From assembly GCF_937958655.1 (NCBI RefSeq), contig NZ_CALGNH010000017.1, positions 1 to 39,117 on the forward strand: a DNA stretch of 39,117 nt, read 5' to 3'. The position numbers and the translations under genes are program-made. A model generated the notes under the pieces. The model worked only from the letters and a program-made list of their open reading frames with translations. It ran no database searches and had not been told where the DNA came from. Shown here piece by piece: positions 1 through 8,756 of the stretch; the first letter of the stretch is position 1, and each line of letters opens with the position of its first letter. This stretch comes from an uncultured Winogradskyella sp. (GTDB taxonomy: Bacteria; Bacteroidota; Bacteroidia; Flavobacteriales; Flavobacteriaceae).

Positions 1-456
1 GGTAAATCTTTTGAAGGATTTAAAGAAGCTTTGGCTTTTAAAGAATCTAGAGGAGATTATTTTACTGTAAATACACTAGGTTATTTGGGTAAGTATCAAT
101 TTGGATCTGAAACTCTAAAGTTAATTGGTATTTACAATCCGAATAAATTCTTATATAACCCTGAATTACAGGAAAAGGCATTTATGGCTAACGCTTCTCG
201 TAATAAATGGGTTTTAAGAAAAGATATCAAACGTTTTGATGGTAAGTTAATAGGTGGTGTTAAAGTAACAGAATCAGGAATTTTGGCTGCGGCTCATCTT
301 GCAGGACCTGGCAGTGTTAAGAAGTTTTTGCGTAGTTATGGTAATAACAACTTTTCTGATGCTTATGGATCTACTGTAAAGCACTACATGAAAAAGTTTT
401 CTGGGTACGATACTTCTGTTATAGAGCCAAATAAGAAAGCTAAAGCAATTCTTTAA
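1..456 (+). CDS. Lysozyme/transglycosylase-like protein, 3' part only
   Basis: The reading frame is open from the first base of the window, so this is the C-terminal 151 residues of a longer protein whose start lies outside; a TTG at 31 is probably not the real start. The visible part contains ALAFKESRGDY, with a Glu followed by S-R-G, then a GYLGKYQFG stretch. This combination is typical of lysozyme-like or SLT-type muralytic folds, where the Glu is the catalytic acid and the G-x-YQF region shapes the cleft. A later AAAHLAGPGSVKKFL segment also fits such folds, as does the alpha-helical feel of the rest. The substrate is probably peptidoglycan. The family assignment rests on motif recognition only. 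The stop overlaps the stop of the convergent methyltransferase gene by 4 bp. Confidence 0.55.
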   Translation, partial: GKSFEGFKEALAFKESRGDYFTVNTLGYLGKYQFGSETLKLIGIYNPNKFLYNPELQEKAFMANASRNKWVLRKDIKRFDGKLIGGVKVTESGILAAAHLAGPGSVKKFLRSYGNNNFSDAYGSTVKHYMKKFSGYDTSVIEPNKKAKAIL

Positions 457-1169
457 TCTTTTTGAATTATAAATATAGCAGGTCTCTTATGTAGATCCTC
501 ATTTTGGTGTTTCCAATCTTTTGCCGCTAAGGTTTTTATAAATTCTGTTGGAAGGGTTAAATCACAGGCTACACAGAGCCTAGTATGAGGCTGAAGAATC
601 TGAGCTAAATCATTGAGTAACGTCATATTTCTATACGGTGTTTCAATACATATTTGAGCTTGGTTTTGTTCGTACGACAGCCGTTCTAAGGCCTTTATTT
701 TAGATTTTTTTTCAGATTTATCAATGGGTAAGTAGCCATTAAAGCAAAAATTTTGTCCATTCATGCCAGAGGCCATTAAAGCCAAAATAATAGAAGATGG
801 TCCTACTAGCGGTGTTACTTTTATTTGCATTTGATGCGCAAGACTAACAATATCAGATCCTGGGTCTGCAATAGCAGGGCAACCAGCTTCTGATAACAAA
901 CCTATAGTTACACCCTCTAGGCAAGGATTTAAAAATGTTTGACGTTCTGCTTCTGTGGTGTATTTATTTAAAACTCTTAGTTTTAAGTTGGGTTGAGGTT
1001 TATTTGGTGAGACTCGTTTTATAAACCGACGCGCTGTTTTTTCATTTTCAACAATATAATAATCAACTTGTTCAATAATTTTTTTAATAGCCAAAGGTAA
1101 TACTTCTAATGGTGGATTATCTCCAAGTCTGGTTGGGATTAAGTATAATTTGCCTTTAGGAATTTGCAT
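453..1169 (-). CDS. rsmI: SAM-dependent tetrapyrrole-methylase-fold methyltransferase, RsmI type
   Basis: 238 residues with the tetrapyrrole methylase fold used by RsmI, which 2'-O-methylates C1402 of 16S rRNA. Diagnostic stretches are SEAGCPAIADPGS (residues 93-105), VGPSS (122-126) and GYLP (145-148), in the order found in RsmI. It lacks the C-terminal extension of E. coli RsmI and resembles the short Bacteroidota paralogue often annotated only as SAM-dependent methyltransferase, so the rRNA target is inferred from family. It ends 4 bp inside the convergent upstream gene. The next gene on the same strand ends only 1 bp upstream of its start, so co-transcription with the dnaA-side genes is likely. 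Confidence 0.75.
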   Translation of the reverse strand: MQIPKGKLYLIPTRLGDNPPLEVLPLAIKKIIEQVDYYIVENEKTARRFIKRVSPNKPQPNLKLRVLNKYTTEAERQTFLNPCLEGVTIGLLSEAGCPAIADPGSDIVSLAHQMQIKVTPLVGPSSIILALMASGMNGQNFCFNGYLPIDKSEKKSKIKALERLSYEQNQAQICIETPYRNMTLLNDLAQILQPHTRLCVACDLTLPTEFIKTLAAKDWKHQNEDLHKRPAIFIIQKD

Positions 1170-1170
1170 A

Positions 1171-2589
1171 TTAATTTAAAACTATTCTTTTTGTAATTTG
1201 TTTAGTATTGGGAGCTTTTATTTTTAGCAGATATATGCCTTTAGCTATATCATTAACATCTATTTTCTGAACGATTTGTGTATTTCTATTTATTGTCTTT
1301 ACAATTTTGCCCTGCATATCATAAATATAAAGGGCAATAGGTACCGAGGTGTTATATTTTGAAAAATCAATATTTACAAATCGCTCAGAGGGATTAGGGT
1401 AAATTGAAATTGATCTTAGATCGTTATCATTTGCGCCAAGCGTGTTGTTATCTTTTATTTTGTAAATAGTCCCTCCTAATGTAGAAAAGTACAACTCACC
1501 ATTTAAATCTTCACCAAATGCTACAATGCTACCAAGAGAGAATGGTTCAATAGTCATTGTCCAATTACCATTTTCAAATCGTAAATAACCCAAATCTTGA
1601 TTACAAAAATCTGAAAAGAAATAAAGTCCGTTCAAACCAGGATGTTCAGTTCCTCTATACATGTAGCCTCCGGTAATAGAACAGCCACCAACGGCATTGT
1701 GTACGTATTGTGCCACAGGGAATTTTAAGTTGTCTTCCCCAGAACATTCTGAGGCATTACCACCAAACTCACTGTTGCCTTCGTAGCAACGCCAGCCATA
1801 GTTAAGACCCGCTTCAGAGAGTGTAGCACGGTTAATTTCTTCTATTTGATTTTGCCCAACATCACCAATCCATATATCACCATTAGCTCTATCAAATGAA
1901 AATTTCCATGGATTTCTAAGTCCGTATGCCCAAATTTCGTCATTGGCTTCAGAATCGTTTATAAACGGATTATCAGCAGGGATGTCATAAGGATTGTTAG
2001 CCGTAGCGTTGTTAACATCTATCCTAAGTAATTTACCGAGTAAATTTCCGAGGTTTTGAGAATTATTAAGAGGGTCACCACCAGAGCCACCATCACCAGA
2101 GGAAATATACAAATAACCATCTGGGCCAAATTGCAATTCGCCACCATTATGATTAGAAAATGGCTGCGTATAGGTTAATATAACTAATTCTGAATTTGGA
2201 TCTGCTAGATTAGGGTTGGTACTACTGCGTGTAAATCTAGATATTACGGTTTCATTATCTGAGGTACCTGTAACATCTCTAGTATAATTGACAAAAAAAT
2301 GACCGTTTGAAGCGAAATTTGGGTGAAACGCCAAACCTAAAAGCCCTTCTTCATTTCCGCCACTTTCTACACTTGAGGTTATATTTAAAAAAGGCGTGCT
2401 CTGTACTACGCCGTTAGTGCTAATTATTTTAATAAAACCATCTTGTTCTGCAACAAAAAGTCTATCATCGCCCGCATGTTTAATATTTACAGGTCTATTA
2501 AGATTAGATGCAAATAGATCCACATCTAAGCTTTGGCTTATTGTAAGATTATGAATTAAAAAAGCTAAAAGTAGAATTGAATGTCTCAT
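1171..2589 (-). CDS. PQQ-dependent sugar dehydrogenase-like protein with T9SS sorting domain
   Basis: Secreted beta-propeller enzyme of the glucose/sorbosone dehydrogenase family. It probably oxidises a sugar outside the cell or at its surface. An in-frame start at 2640 exists, but the ATG at 2589 gives a clean signal peptide (MRHSILLLAFLIHNLTISQS) and is preferred, making 472 residues. The propeller carries NHNGGELQFGPDGYLYIS followed by GDGGSGGDP, and later YGLRNPWKFSFD. The His in NHNGG corresponds to the catalytic base of soluble glucose dehydrogenase. The last ~80 residues (SISIYPNPSERFVNI... to GIYLLKIK) form a type A T9SS C-terminal domain, which directs outer-membrane passage and surface anchoring. 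The natural substrate is unknown. Many relatives with this fold are annotated only from sequence. Confidence 0.85.
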   Translation of the reverse strand: MRHSILLLAFLIHNLTISQSLDVDLFASNLNRPVNIKHAGDDRLFVAEQDGFIKIISTNGVVQSTPFLNITSSVESGGNEEGLLGLAFHPNFASNGHFFVNYTRDVTGTSDNETVISRFTRSSTNPNLADPNSELVILTYTQPFSNHNGGELQFGPDGYLYISSGDGGSGGDPLNNSQNLGNLLGKLLRIDVNNATANNPYDIPADNPFINDSEANDEIWAYGLRNPWKFSFDRANGDIWIGDVGQNQIEEINRATLSEAGLNYGWRCYEGNSEFGGNASECSGEDNLKFPVAQYVHNAVGGCSITGGYMYRGTEHPGLNGLYFFSDFCNQDLGYLRFENGNWTMTIEPFSLGSIVAFGEDLNGELYFSTLGGTIYKIKDNNTLGANDNDLRSISIYPNPSERFVNIDFSKYNTSVPIALYIYDMQGKIVKTINRNTQIVQKIDVNDIAKGIYLLKIKAPNTKQITKRIVLN

Positions 2590-2654
2590 CCCAGTTATAT
2601 TTAAGAACTTCTCTTGTAAATGTAAGAAATAATTAGCCATTAACAGAGAAGTTA

Positions 2655-3119
2655 TTAAATGTGTGTAACTGTGAGTTTTTTGGTTATGACATTAGAAGTT
2701 TCTTGTAATAGATTAAAAACGTCTAAAAAATCATCTATGTTACCGTAATATGGATCTGGTACATTTTTATTTGTTGCCGTCTCGTTTTCGTCTAAAAATA
2801 GTTTAACCTTATGGTGGTCTTCATTGGTTCTAGCCAAACTTATAATGTTGTTATAATTAGATTTGTCCATTGCGTAGATGTAATCAAAATTATCAAAATC
2901 TGAAACTTTAAACTGCCTAGCAGATTGGCTACTAATATCAATATTATGAGCTTTAGCTACTTTTATGGAGCGAGGATCTGGTGTATTACCGATATGGTAT
3001 GCTGCTGTTCCGGCTGAATCTACATAAAATTTATCTTCTGGCAATTGGTGTTGTAGAATACCATGTGCCAATGGTGATCTGCAAATATTACCTAAGCAAA
3101 CCACTAATAAACTAATCAT
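2655..3119 (-). CDS. Low-molecular-weight protein-tyrosine phosphatase
   Basis: 154 residues, the usual length of the family. The P-loop CLGNICR (residues 8-14, C-x5-R) sits at the N terminus as expected, and the general-acid Asp lies in PDPYYG (121-126). These give a complete cysteine-phosphatase active site. LMW-PTPs dephosphorylate protein tyrosine, often on polysaccharide-export kinases or unknown partners. No tyrosine kinase or capsule gene is in this window, so the partner cannot be named. The gene lies 17 bp downstream of dnaA on the same strand and is probably co-transcribed with it. Confidence 0.92.
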   Translation of the reverse strand: MISLLVVCLGNICRSPLAHGILQHQLPEDKFYVDSAGTAAYHIGNTPDPRSIKVAKAHNIDISSQSARQFKVSDFDNFDYIYAMDKSNYNNIISLARTNEDHHKVKLFLDENETATNKNVPDPYYGNIDDFLDVFNLLQETSNVITKKLTVTHI

Positions 3120-3136
3120 AGTTTTTTGGCTACTAT

Positions 3137-4564
3137 TTAAACAGAAAGTTTTTTAGCTAAATCTTCAACATATTTTCTAAATTGTTTATCTGTTGAAGAT
3201 AAATTATCTACAGTTTTACAAGCATGTAGCACTGTAGCATGGTCTCGTTGACCAATTTGCGAACCTATACTAGCTAAAGATGCTTTGGTGTATTTTTTAG
3301 CAAAAAACATAGCTAATTGTCTTGCTTGTACAATATGACGCTTACGTGTTTTAGACTGAAGTGTGCTTACGTCCATTTGAAAATAATCAGACACTACTTT
3401 TTGAATATAATCTATGGAAACTTCGCGTTTTGTATTTTTTACGAATTTCTCAACGATTTCCTTAGCTAAATTTAAAGTAATCTCTTTTTTATTGAATGAA
3501 GATTGAGCAATTAACGAAATAATAGCACCTTCTAGCTCTCTTACGTTAGTTTTTATGTGTTTTGCAACGTATTCAATAATGTCATCAGGCATTTCTACAC
3601 CATCTCTATAAAGCTTATTTCTTAAAATAGAAACGCGTGTCTCAAAATCTGGTGATTGTAATTCTGCCGAAAGACCCCATTTAAAGCGCGATAATAAACG
3701 TTGCTCAATATCTTGCATGTCTACAGGTGCTTTATCACTAGTTAAAACAACTTGTTTGCCATTTTGATGTAAGTGATTAAATATATGGAAGAATACATCT
3801 TGTGTGCCAGATTTACCAGACAAGAATTGGACATCATCAATAATAAGAACATCAATGATTTGATAAAAATGAATAAAGTCATTTCTATTATTCTTCTTTA
3901 CCGAGTCTATATATTGTTGTGTAAACTTTTCCGCCGAGATGTATAGTACTGTTTTTTCAGGATATTTATCTTTAATATCTACACCAATAGCATGTGCTAA
4001 GTGTGTTTTTCCTAAACCAACACCACCAAAAATTAACAGTGGATTAAAAGATGTGCCACCAGGTTTATTAGCAACCGCAATACCAGCATTTCTTGCGAGT
4101 CTATTAGAGTCACCTTCTAAAAAATTCTCAAAACTGTAACTAGGGTTAAGTTGCGATTCAATTTTCACATTTCTTATCCCAGGTATAATAAAAGGATTCT
4201 TTAGCTCAGGACTTTTATTATCAAAAGGAACATCAACATCTTGTGACTTAACTGATGATCTGTTAGAACTAGGTATTTTTTCGGTAAATGGTTGTTTGTT
4301 GCCATAAGTATTTTCCATTTTTATGACATAAACCAATTTTGCATCTTCACCAAGTTCTTTGGTTAATGCAACTTTTAAAATTTTAACGTAGTGTTCCTCT
4401 AACCATTCGTAGAAAAATTTACTAGGTACTTGGATGCTTAACGCATTACCAGAAAGTTTCACAGCAACTATGGGATCAAACCAAGTTTTATATGCTTGAG
4501 GTTGAATATTATCTTTAATAAATGCTAGACAATTCCCCCAAACAGATTGCGCTGTTACCTCCAT
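3137..4564 (-). CDS. dnaA: Chromosomal replication initiator protein DnaA
   Basis: 475 residues with all four DnaA domains. Domain I (about 1-80) is followed by a linker with the FIIPGI...LNPSYSFENFLEG entry to the AAA+ core. Walker A is GGVGLGKT (180-187) and Walker B is VLIIDD (239-244). The C-terminal DNA-binding domain holds the DnaA signature IGQRDHATVLHACKTV. It binds DnaA boxes and unwinds oriC in the ATP form. The gene is first in a minus-strand cluster. The 186-bp upstream gap has only one imperfect DnaA-box-like site (TGTGAACAA at 4662-4670), so oriC is not evident here. Confidence 0.98.
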   Translation of the reverse strand: MEVTAQSVWGNCLAFIKDNIQPQAYKTWFDPIVAVKLSGNALSIQVPSKFFYEWLEEHYVKILKVALTKELGEDAKLVYVIKMENTYGNKQPFTEKIPSSNRSSVKSQDVDVPFDNKSPELKNPFIIPGIRNVKIESQLNPSYSFENFLEGDSNRLARNAGIAVANKPGGTSFNPLLIFGGVGLGKTHLAHAIGVDIKDKYPEKTVLYISAEKFTQQYIDSVKKNNRNDFIHFYQIIDVLIIDDVQFLSGKSGTQDVFFHIFNHLHQNGKQVVLTSDKAPVDMQDIEQRLLSRFKWGLSAELQSPDFETRVSILRNKLYRDGVEMPDDIIEYVAKHIKTNVRELEGAIISLIAQSSFNKKEITLNLAKEIVEKFVKNTKREVSIDYIQKVVSDYFQMDVSTLQSKTRKRHIVQARQLAMFFAKKYTKASLASIGSQIGQRDHATVLHACKTVDNLSSTDKQFRKYVEDLAKKLSV

Positions 4565-4750
4565 ACTTAAGTTAATTTTTAATTGTTAGTTAGATTAGCA
4601 AAAAGAAAAGTAGATTATCAAATTGCGAAACTTAATAACTTACATTCTTATGAGACAAATATGTGAACAAAATTCTTAATAAAAAAATGATTTTCTTTTG
4701 AATTTTTAGAATTTTTTCCCCATGTTTAATTAAATACTACATTTTTAAAA

Positions 4751-5173
4751 ATGACCTATAAATATATGAATTATAATGAAACCAGAATAAGAGTTAGGTA
4801 TGGAGAAACGGATCAAATGGGCGTAGTTTATCATGCTAATTACGCCACTTATTTTGAAGTAGGTAGAACAGAATGGCTCAGAGAGTTTGGGCTTAGCTAT
4901 AGTGCTATGGAGGCAGAAGGTGTTATGTTGCCTGTGATTTCATTATCTATAAATTACAAAAATTCAGCACGTTATGATGATGTTCTTAAAGTAAAAACTT
5001 CATTAAAAAAAATGCCTACCGCTTCTATAGAATTTAAATATAAACTCGAAAACGAAGCGGGAGAATTATTGGCTACAGGCAGCACCGTTTTAGCATTTGT
5101 AGACATGAAACGAAATAGACCTACGCGATGTCCAAAATATCTTTTAGACAAACTGCAAAATTATTCGTTATAA
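4751..5173 (+). CDS. Acyl-CoA thioesterase, YbgC/4HBT hotdog family
   Basis: 140 residues with a single hotdog fold. RYGETDQMGVVYHANY near the N terminus is the YbgC/4-hydroxybenzoyl-CoA thioesterase signature; the Asp in ETDQMG is the catalytic residue in this family, and the following H-x-N-Y and FEVGRTEWLR also match. It likely hydrolyses short- or medium-chain acyl-CoA in the cytoplasm, though the substrate cannot be read from sequence. A second in-frame ATG at 4766 starts directly before the conserved NETRIRVRYGETD segment and may be the true start. It is divergent from dnaA and its stop overlaps the stop of yigZ by 6 bp. Confidence 0.88.
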   Translation: MTYKYMNYNETRIRVRYGETDQMGVVYHANYATYFEVGRTEWLREFGLSYSAMEAEGVMLPVISLSINYKNSARYDDVLKVKTSLKKMPTASIEFKYKLENEAGELLATGSTVLAFVDMKRNRPTRCPKYLLDKLQNYSL

Positions 5174-5779
5174 TTCGATGATTTGAACACCATAAAATTG
5201 ACTGAATAGCCTAAATATTTTAGAAGCGTTACTTTTTCTGACAGAGATTTCTAACAAACAATTCTCATTAAGAATTCGATTTGCGATTTCAACGTCATAG
5301 TCTTTTAAAATTCTCATCACTTTACTCATGTTTTTATATTCAAATTTGAGCTTAAAGTTTTTGTTAATTGTTTTTTCTATAATTAGTGCATTTTCTAATG
5401 CTAATTTGGCGCCTGTTCTGTAGGCGTTTATAAGGCCACCTACGCCTAATTTTACACCACCATAATATCTAATCACTACAATAAGAACATTGGTTAAGTT
5501 AAATGCTTGTATTTGTCCATATATAGGCTGCCCTGCTGAGTTACTGGGTTCTCCATCATCATTGACGCGGTACTTTAAATTGTTGCCATAGCCTAATTGA
5601 TAGGCATAGCACCAATGGCGTGCAGAATGATGTTCTTTTTTTAAAGTGTCTAAATGTAATTTTATATCCTTCTCACTGTTAACAGGGAATGTATAACCAT
5701 AAAATTTACTGTTTTTGTCTTTAAAGAGCTCGCCTTTACACATTTGAGCTACCGTTTTATAAGTGTCTTTTATGGTCAT
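5168..5779 (-). CDS. yigZ: IMPACT/YigZ family protein (UPF0029)
   Basis: 203 residues, the normal size of bacterial YigZ. The N-terminal UPF0029 domain contains DDGEPSNSAGQPI (residues 74-86) and RYYGGVKLGVGGL (104-116), the two most conserved blocks of the family. A C-terminal ferredoxin-like DUF1949-type region follows. The role of bacterial YigZ is not firmly established; eukaryotic IMPACT regulates the kinase GCN2. It is the last gene of a minus-strand operon, 4 bp after the EamA transporter gene, and its stop overlaps the convergent thioesterase gene. Confidence 0.9.
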   Translation of the reverse strand: MTIKDTYKTVAQMCKGELFKDKNSKFYGYTFPVNSEKDIKLHLDTLKKEHHSARHWCYAYQLGYGNNLKYRVNDDGEPSNSAGQPIYGQIQAFNLTNVLIVVIRYYGGVKLGVGGLINAYRTGAKLALENALIIEKTINKNFKLKFEYKNMSKVMRILKDYDVEIANRILNENCLLEISVRKSNASKIFRLFSQFYGVQIIEL

Positions 5780-5783
5780 AATA

Positions 5784-6632
5784 TTATAAGGTTACTAGGA
5801 CTATAGAAGTAACTGCGGTAATAATACCAATCCAATTTTGTTTAGTAATGCGCTCTTTAAAGAGTAAAAGCCCAATTAAACAAGATGCAGCTACAATGGC
5901 TACGTTATTAATTGTAAAAATAGTAGAACTCTCAAAACCATTAACGCGTAAGGCTTTTAGTAAAAAGTACATAGAGCCATAATTGACTACTCCCAAAGCA
6001 ATACCAAAAGGTATGGCTTTACTTTTAAAACCTGTTTTATTTATAATTGCATTAAAGATGCTTAGGACAATTCCGAGGGTTCCTGCAACAGAAAAAATTA
6101 AGGTTAAGAATAAAGGAATATTGCCTTGTGGTGCAAAATGATTAACACTAGTATCAATAATCCCAGAACCTAAAAATAAAATAATAGGTAAATAAATGTA
6201 TGGGTTTAGTGCGGTATTATCTTTTGGTTTTATTGATGTAAGTAAAACGGCTGTAAGTGCCAATACAATCCCAAATATTTTTAAAAAGCCAACACTTTCG
6301 TTATACACAATAATACCAAAAAGTACAGGTATAATAACACTCATTTTGCTCGATACAGAAACTGCAGACAGTCCATTTTTTTGTGCTGTTAGTGCCATAA
6401 TATTAAAAATAGAAATAAATAAAAACCCTAATATTATAGCAGCATAGATCCAAGACGAGTTAATAATCGTTATAACGTCTATATTTTGTTCTGAAAATAA
6501 AACGCCACATAAAGCTGCGGTTAAATAATTAAACACTATAGCGTGTAGCGTATTAATAGTGTAGGTTTTAAAGAGTTTAAAAAGAACAAAAATGGCAGTT
6601 GAGGATGCTATGCTTAGTAGTAAATAGATCAA
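5784..6632 (-). CDS. EamA/DMT-superfamily transporter
   Basis: 282 residues made almost entirely of hydrophobic segments, consistent with about ten transmembrane helices in the two five-helix EamA repeats. The internal GLSAVSVSSKMSVIIPVLFG and GFESSTIFTINNVAIVAASC segments occupy equivalent places in each half. Members export or import small metabolites, amino acids or drugs; the substrate cannot be predicted here. The start is a TTG whose bases overlap the TGA of the HAD gene upstream (TTGA, 4-bp overlap), suggesting translational coupling. No alternative start lies before the first helix. Confidence 0.82.
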   Translation of the reverse strand: MIYLLLSIASSTAIFVLFKLFKTYTINTLHAIVFNYLTAALCGVLFSEQNIDVITIINSSWIYAAIILGFLFISIFNIMALTAQKNGLSAVSVSSKMSVIIPVLFGIIVYNESVGFLKIFGIVLALTAVLLTSIKPKDNTALNPYIYLPIILFLGSGIIDTSVNHFAPQGNIPLFLTLIFSVAGTLGIVLSIFNAIINKTGFKSKAIPFGIALGVVNYGSMYFLLKALRVNGFESSTIFTINNVAIVAASCLIGLLLFKERITKQNWIGIITAVTSIVLVTL

Positions 6633-7246
6633 AAGTGTTCTTTTTTAATTTTAAATAAATCTATGACATCTTCTTTAGTTTCATCAATATTCCAGGTATG
6701 AAATCCCATAGATGCTGCGGTATCTGTATTTTCCTTAGTGTCATCTATAAACAGGCATTGGTTAGGATTAAGATGGTTTTCGTCTAATACAAATTGAAAA
6801 ATATCAGCATTGGGCTTTCTTAAATTAATCTCTTGCGAAAGGTAGAATGCATCAAAGCAGCTTTTAAATTCATCGTAAAACGAAACATTAGATTTAATAA
6901 AATCAATATGCAAATCATTGGTATTGCTTAATAATATGAGTTTGTAGTCTCCCTTGTTTACTAAGGTCCTAATAAAGTTGAGCCTGTACCTTGGAAAGTC
7001 TTTAATAATAGAATTCCAAGTATGTACGATTTGATGACGGTTTAGATTCGGGAATTTGCTAAGGTAAAAATCAATAAATTCTGAGGATGTTATAGCTCCA
7101 ACTTCAAATTTAGTATTGGTTTCAACCATATCAGCTTCAAAGGTATCTATTTTAAATAACTGTAATGCAGTTTTCATGGCACCTTGCTTATCAAGGTTTA
7201 TAAAAACATCACCAAAGTCAAAGATTAAGGTGTTAATTATTGACAT
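6629..7246 (-). CDS. HAD-superfamily hydrolase, YihX-like
   Basis: 205 residues. Motif I is FDFGDVFINLD at the N terminus, with Asp as nucleophile and Gly two residues on, as in YihX-type sugar phosphatases (DLGNV). Motif II is LLSNTND, and motifs III/IV appear as LRKPNADIF and CLFIDDTKENTDTA. An alpha-helical cap lies between motifs I and II. It is probably a cytoplasmic phosphatase acting on a sugar phosphate or flavin-related phosphate. Its start overlaps the end of ribD by 14 bp. Because riboflavin synthesis needs a phosphatase for the ribD product, a role in that step is possible, but this is inference from position alone. Confidence 0.82.
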   Translation of the reverse strand: MSIINTLIFDFGDVFINLDKQGAMKTALQLFKIDTFEADMVETNTKFEVGAITSSEFIDFYLSKFPNLNRHQIVHTWNSIIKDFPRYRLNFIRTLVNKGDYKLILLSNTNDLHIDFIKSNVSFYDEFKSCFDAFYLSQEINLRKPNADIFQFVLDENHLNPNQCLFIDDTKENTDTAASMGFHTWNIDETKEDVIDLFKIKKEHF

Positions 7247-8237
7247 AAATATTTAATGTGTCTGTTAGAATTTTTGATTCTGAAATAAGATGTCCATTCA
7301 GATCAGGTGCTTTTACACCTTCACCAAATTTAATTTCACCAGTAAAAACTCTGGCTTCATCCCATAGGTTTTCGTCAATAAACGTTTGTAAAGTTTTGGC
7401 ACCTCCTTCAATAATGATTGAATTTATATTGTTTTGGTATAACATATTAGCAATCTGTGTTGCTATAGGTTTATGAAAATCTACATTTTGTTCATTTACA
7501 ATAAATGTTTCAGCTTCATCATTAAACACCTTAAAATCAGAATTTAATTTAGATGTTTTATCTATGACAACGCGTATAGGATTTTTGCCCTTCCAATATC
7601 TAACCGTTAAACTAGGATTATCCTCTAAAACGGTATTGGTACCCACTAAAATGGATTGTTCTTCGGCTCTCCATTTATGCACTAATTGTCTAGAATAAGT
7701 ATTAGTAATCCAAACAGGTTTTTTTTCAATTTTCGATTTTGGTGCAATAAACTCATCTCTAGACTCGGCCCATTTTAAAATAATATAAGGGCGTTTTTTA
7801 TTGTGAAATGTAAAAAAACGGTTATGATGTTTTTTGCATTCATCTTCTAATATACCAACAGTAACATCGCAGCCAAAAGCTTTAAGTTTAGCTATACCTT
7901 TGCCTGCAACTTTAGGATTATCGTCTACACAGCCAATAACAACTTTTGGGATTTTGTGCTCAATAATTAAATCACTACACGGAGGTGTTTTGCCATAATG
8001 CACGCAGGGTTCTAGCGTAACGTAAAGTGTGCATTTAGATAAGGCACTTTTATCTGTAACCGAATTAATAGCATTTACTTCAGCGTGCGCTCCACCATAG
8101 GCGCAAGTAAAACCTTCTCCTACAATGTGATCATTAAAAACAACAACAGCTCCAACCATTGGGTTGGGTCTAGTTGTTCCCAATCCGTTTTTTGCAATTT
8201 GTAAACAGCGTCTTATGTAATCGTTGTGATTTGGCAA
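7233..8237 (-). CDS. ribD: Bifunctional riboflavin biosynthesis deaminase/reductase RibD
   Basis: 334 residues with both RibD domains. The deaminase domain carries the zinc site HAEVNAI (His51, Glu53) and PCVHYGKTPPC (Cys78, Cys87). The C-terminal dihydrofolate-reductase-like domain starts near RPYIILKWAESRD and contains IIIEGGAKTLQTFID. It converts the GTP-derived pyrimidine to 5-amino-6-(5-phosphoribitylamino)uracil in two steps. The start is TTG at 8237, directly after the TAA of the lipoprotein gene. The next Met (27) would cut away the conserved N-terminal YIRRCLQIAKNGLG helix, so TTG is the supported start. No other rib genes are in the window. Confidence 0.95.
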   Translation of the reverse strand: MPNHNDYIRRCLQIAKNGLGTTRPNPMVGAVVVFNDHIVGEGFTCAYGGAHAEVNAINSVTDKSALSKCTLYVTLEPCVHYGKTPPCSDLIIEHKIPKVVIGCVDDNPKVAGKGIAKLKAFGCDVTVGILEDECKKHHNRFFTFHNKKRPYIILKWAESRDEFIAPKSKIEKKPVWITNTYSRQLVHKWRAEEQSILVGTNTVLEDNPSLTVRYWKGKNPIRVVIDKTSKLNSDFKVFNDEAETFIVNEQNVDFHKPIATQIANMLYQNNINSIIIEGGAKTLQTFIDENLWDEARVFTGEIKFGEGVKAPDLNGHLISESKILTDTLNIYVNN

Positions 8238-8693
8238 TTAGAGCTTAATTTTTACATTCTGAATTTTATCAACCTTGTAAGTAGATGAGTAGCCAAATAC
8301 TTTGTATTTAATGTCGCCTTTATAGTGTATTTCTAGTTTTTGAGAAATTAAACTTCCTAATAAACCACCAATACTTTTTTTGTCAATGATGCTGTCTGTA
8401 GCAATAGCTACGGTCAGTGATATTTTAAAATCTTTTTTAGAAGGAACTTTAAATTCTTCAGAACTAAACTTAGCAACTTCTGCATCGTTAATATAAACCC
8501 TAAGGTCATCTGTTTTTAAGACGCCTCCCACATTATTTGTGTTTAAGAAATGTGCATCAGCACTTAAGGTAATAGTCTTAATATTAGAATCTAAGACCTT
8601 AATGTTTTCGAGACCTATAAATTTTGGATGCTCCTTAACCGAGCAGTTAAAAACTAGTGTAAAAAAGAGTATAATGGATATGATTCTTTTCAT
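8238..8693 (-). CDS. LEA14-like (LEA type 2) lipoprotein
   Basis: 151 residues. The N terminus MKRIISIILFFTLVFNCS is a lipoprotein-type signal with Cys17 as the likely lipidated residue; the box V-F-N-C is looser than the classical consensus, which is common in Bacteroidota. The mature part has the alternating beta pattern of LEA type 2 (WHy/LEA14) domains, including an ADAHFLNTNNVGG turn and later LTVAIATDS. Function is unknown; a periplasmic location is inferred. It is the first gene of the ribD operon and ends immediately before the ribD TTG start. Confidence 0.65.
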   Translation of the reverse strand: MKRIISIILFFTLVFNCSVKEHPKFIGLENIKVLDSNIKTITLSADAHFLNTNNVGGVLKTDDLRVYINDAEVAKFSSEEFKVPSKKDFKISLTVAIATDSIIDKKSIGGLLGSLISQKLEIHYKGDIKYKVFGYSSTYKVDKIQNVKIKL

Positions 8694-8756
8694 TTAAAAA
8701 TTTGAATTATGCGTATCTTCACGCCGAATACATCGACATAACTAAACAGATTTAAA

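Noticed and set aside
3939..4139. Plus-strand ORF inside dnaA
   Set aside because: It is the complement of the well-conserved AAA+ region and has no independent support; the same applies to other antisense ORFs in dapA, recN, fabI and the T9SS gene.
4565..4750. oriC next to dnaA
   Set aside because: Only one imperfect DnaA-box-like site (4662-4670) is seen and no box cluster, so the origin cannot be placed here.
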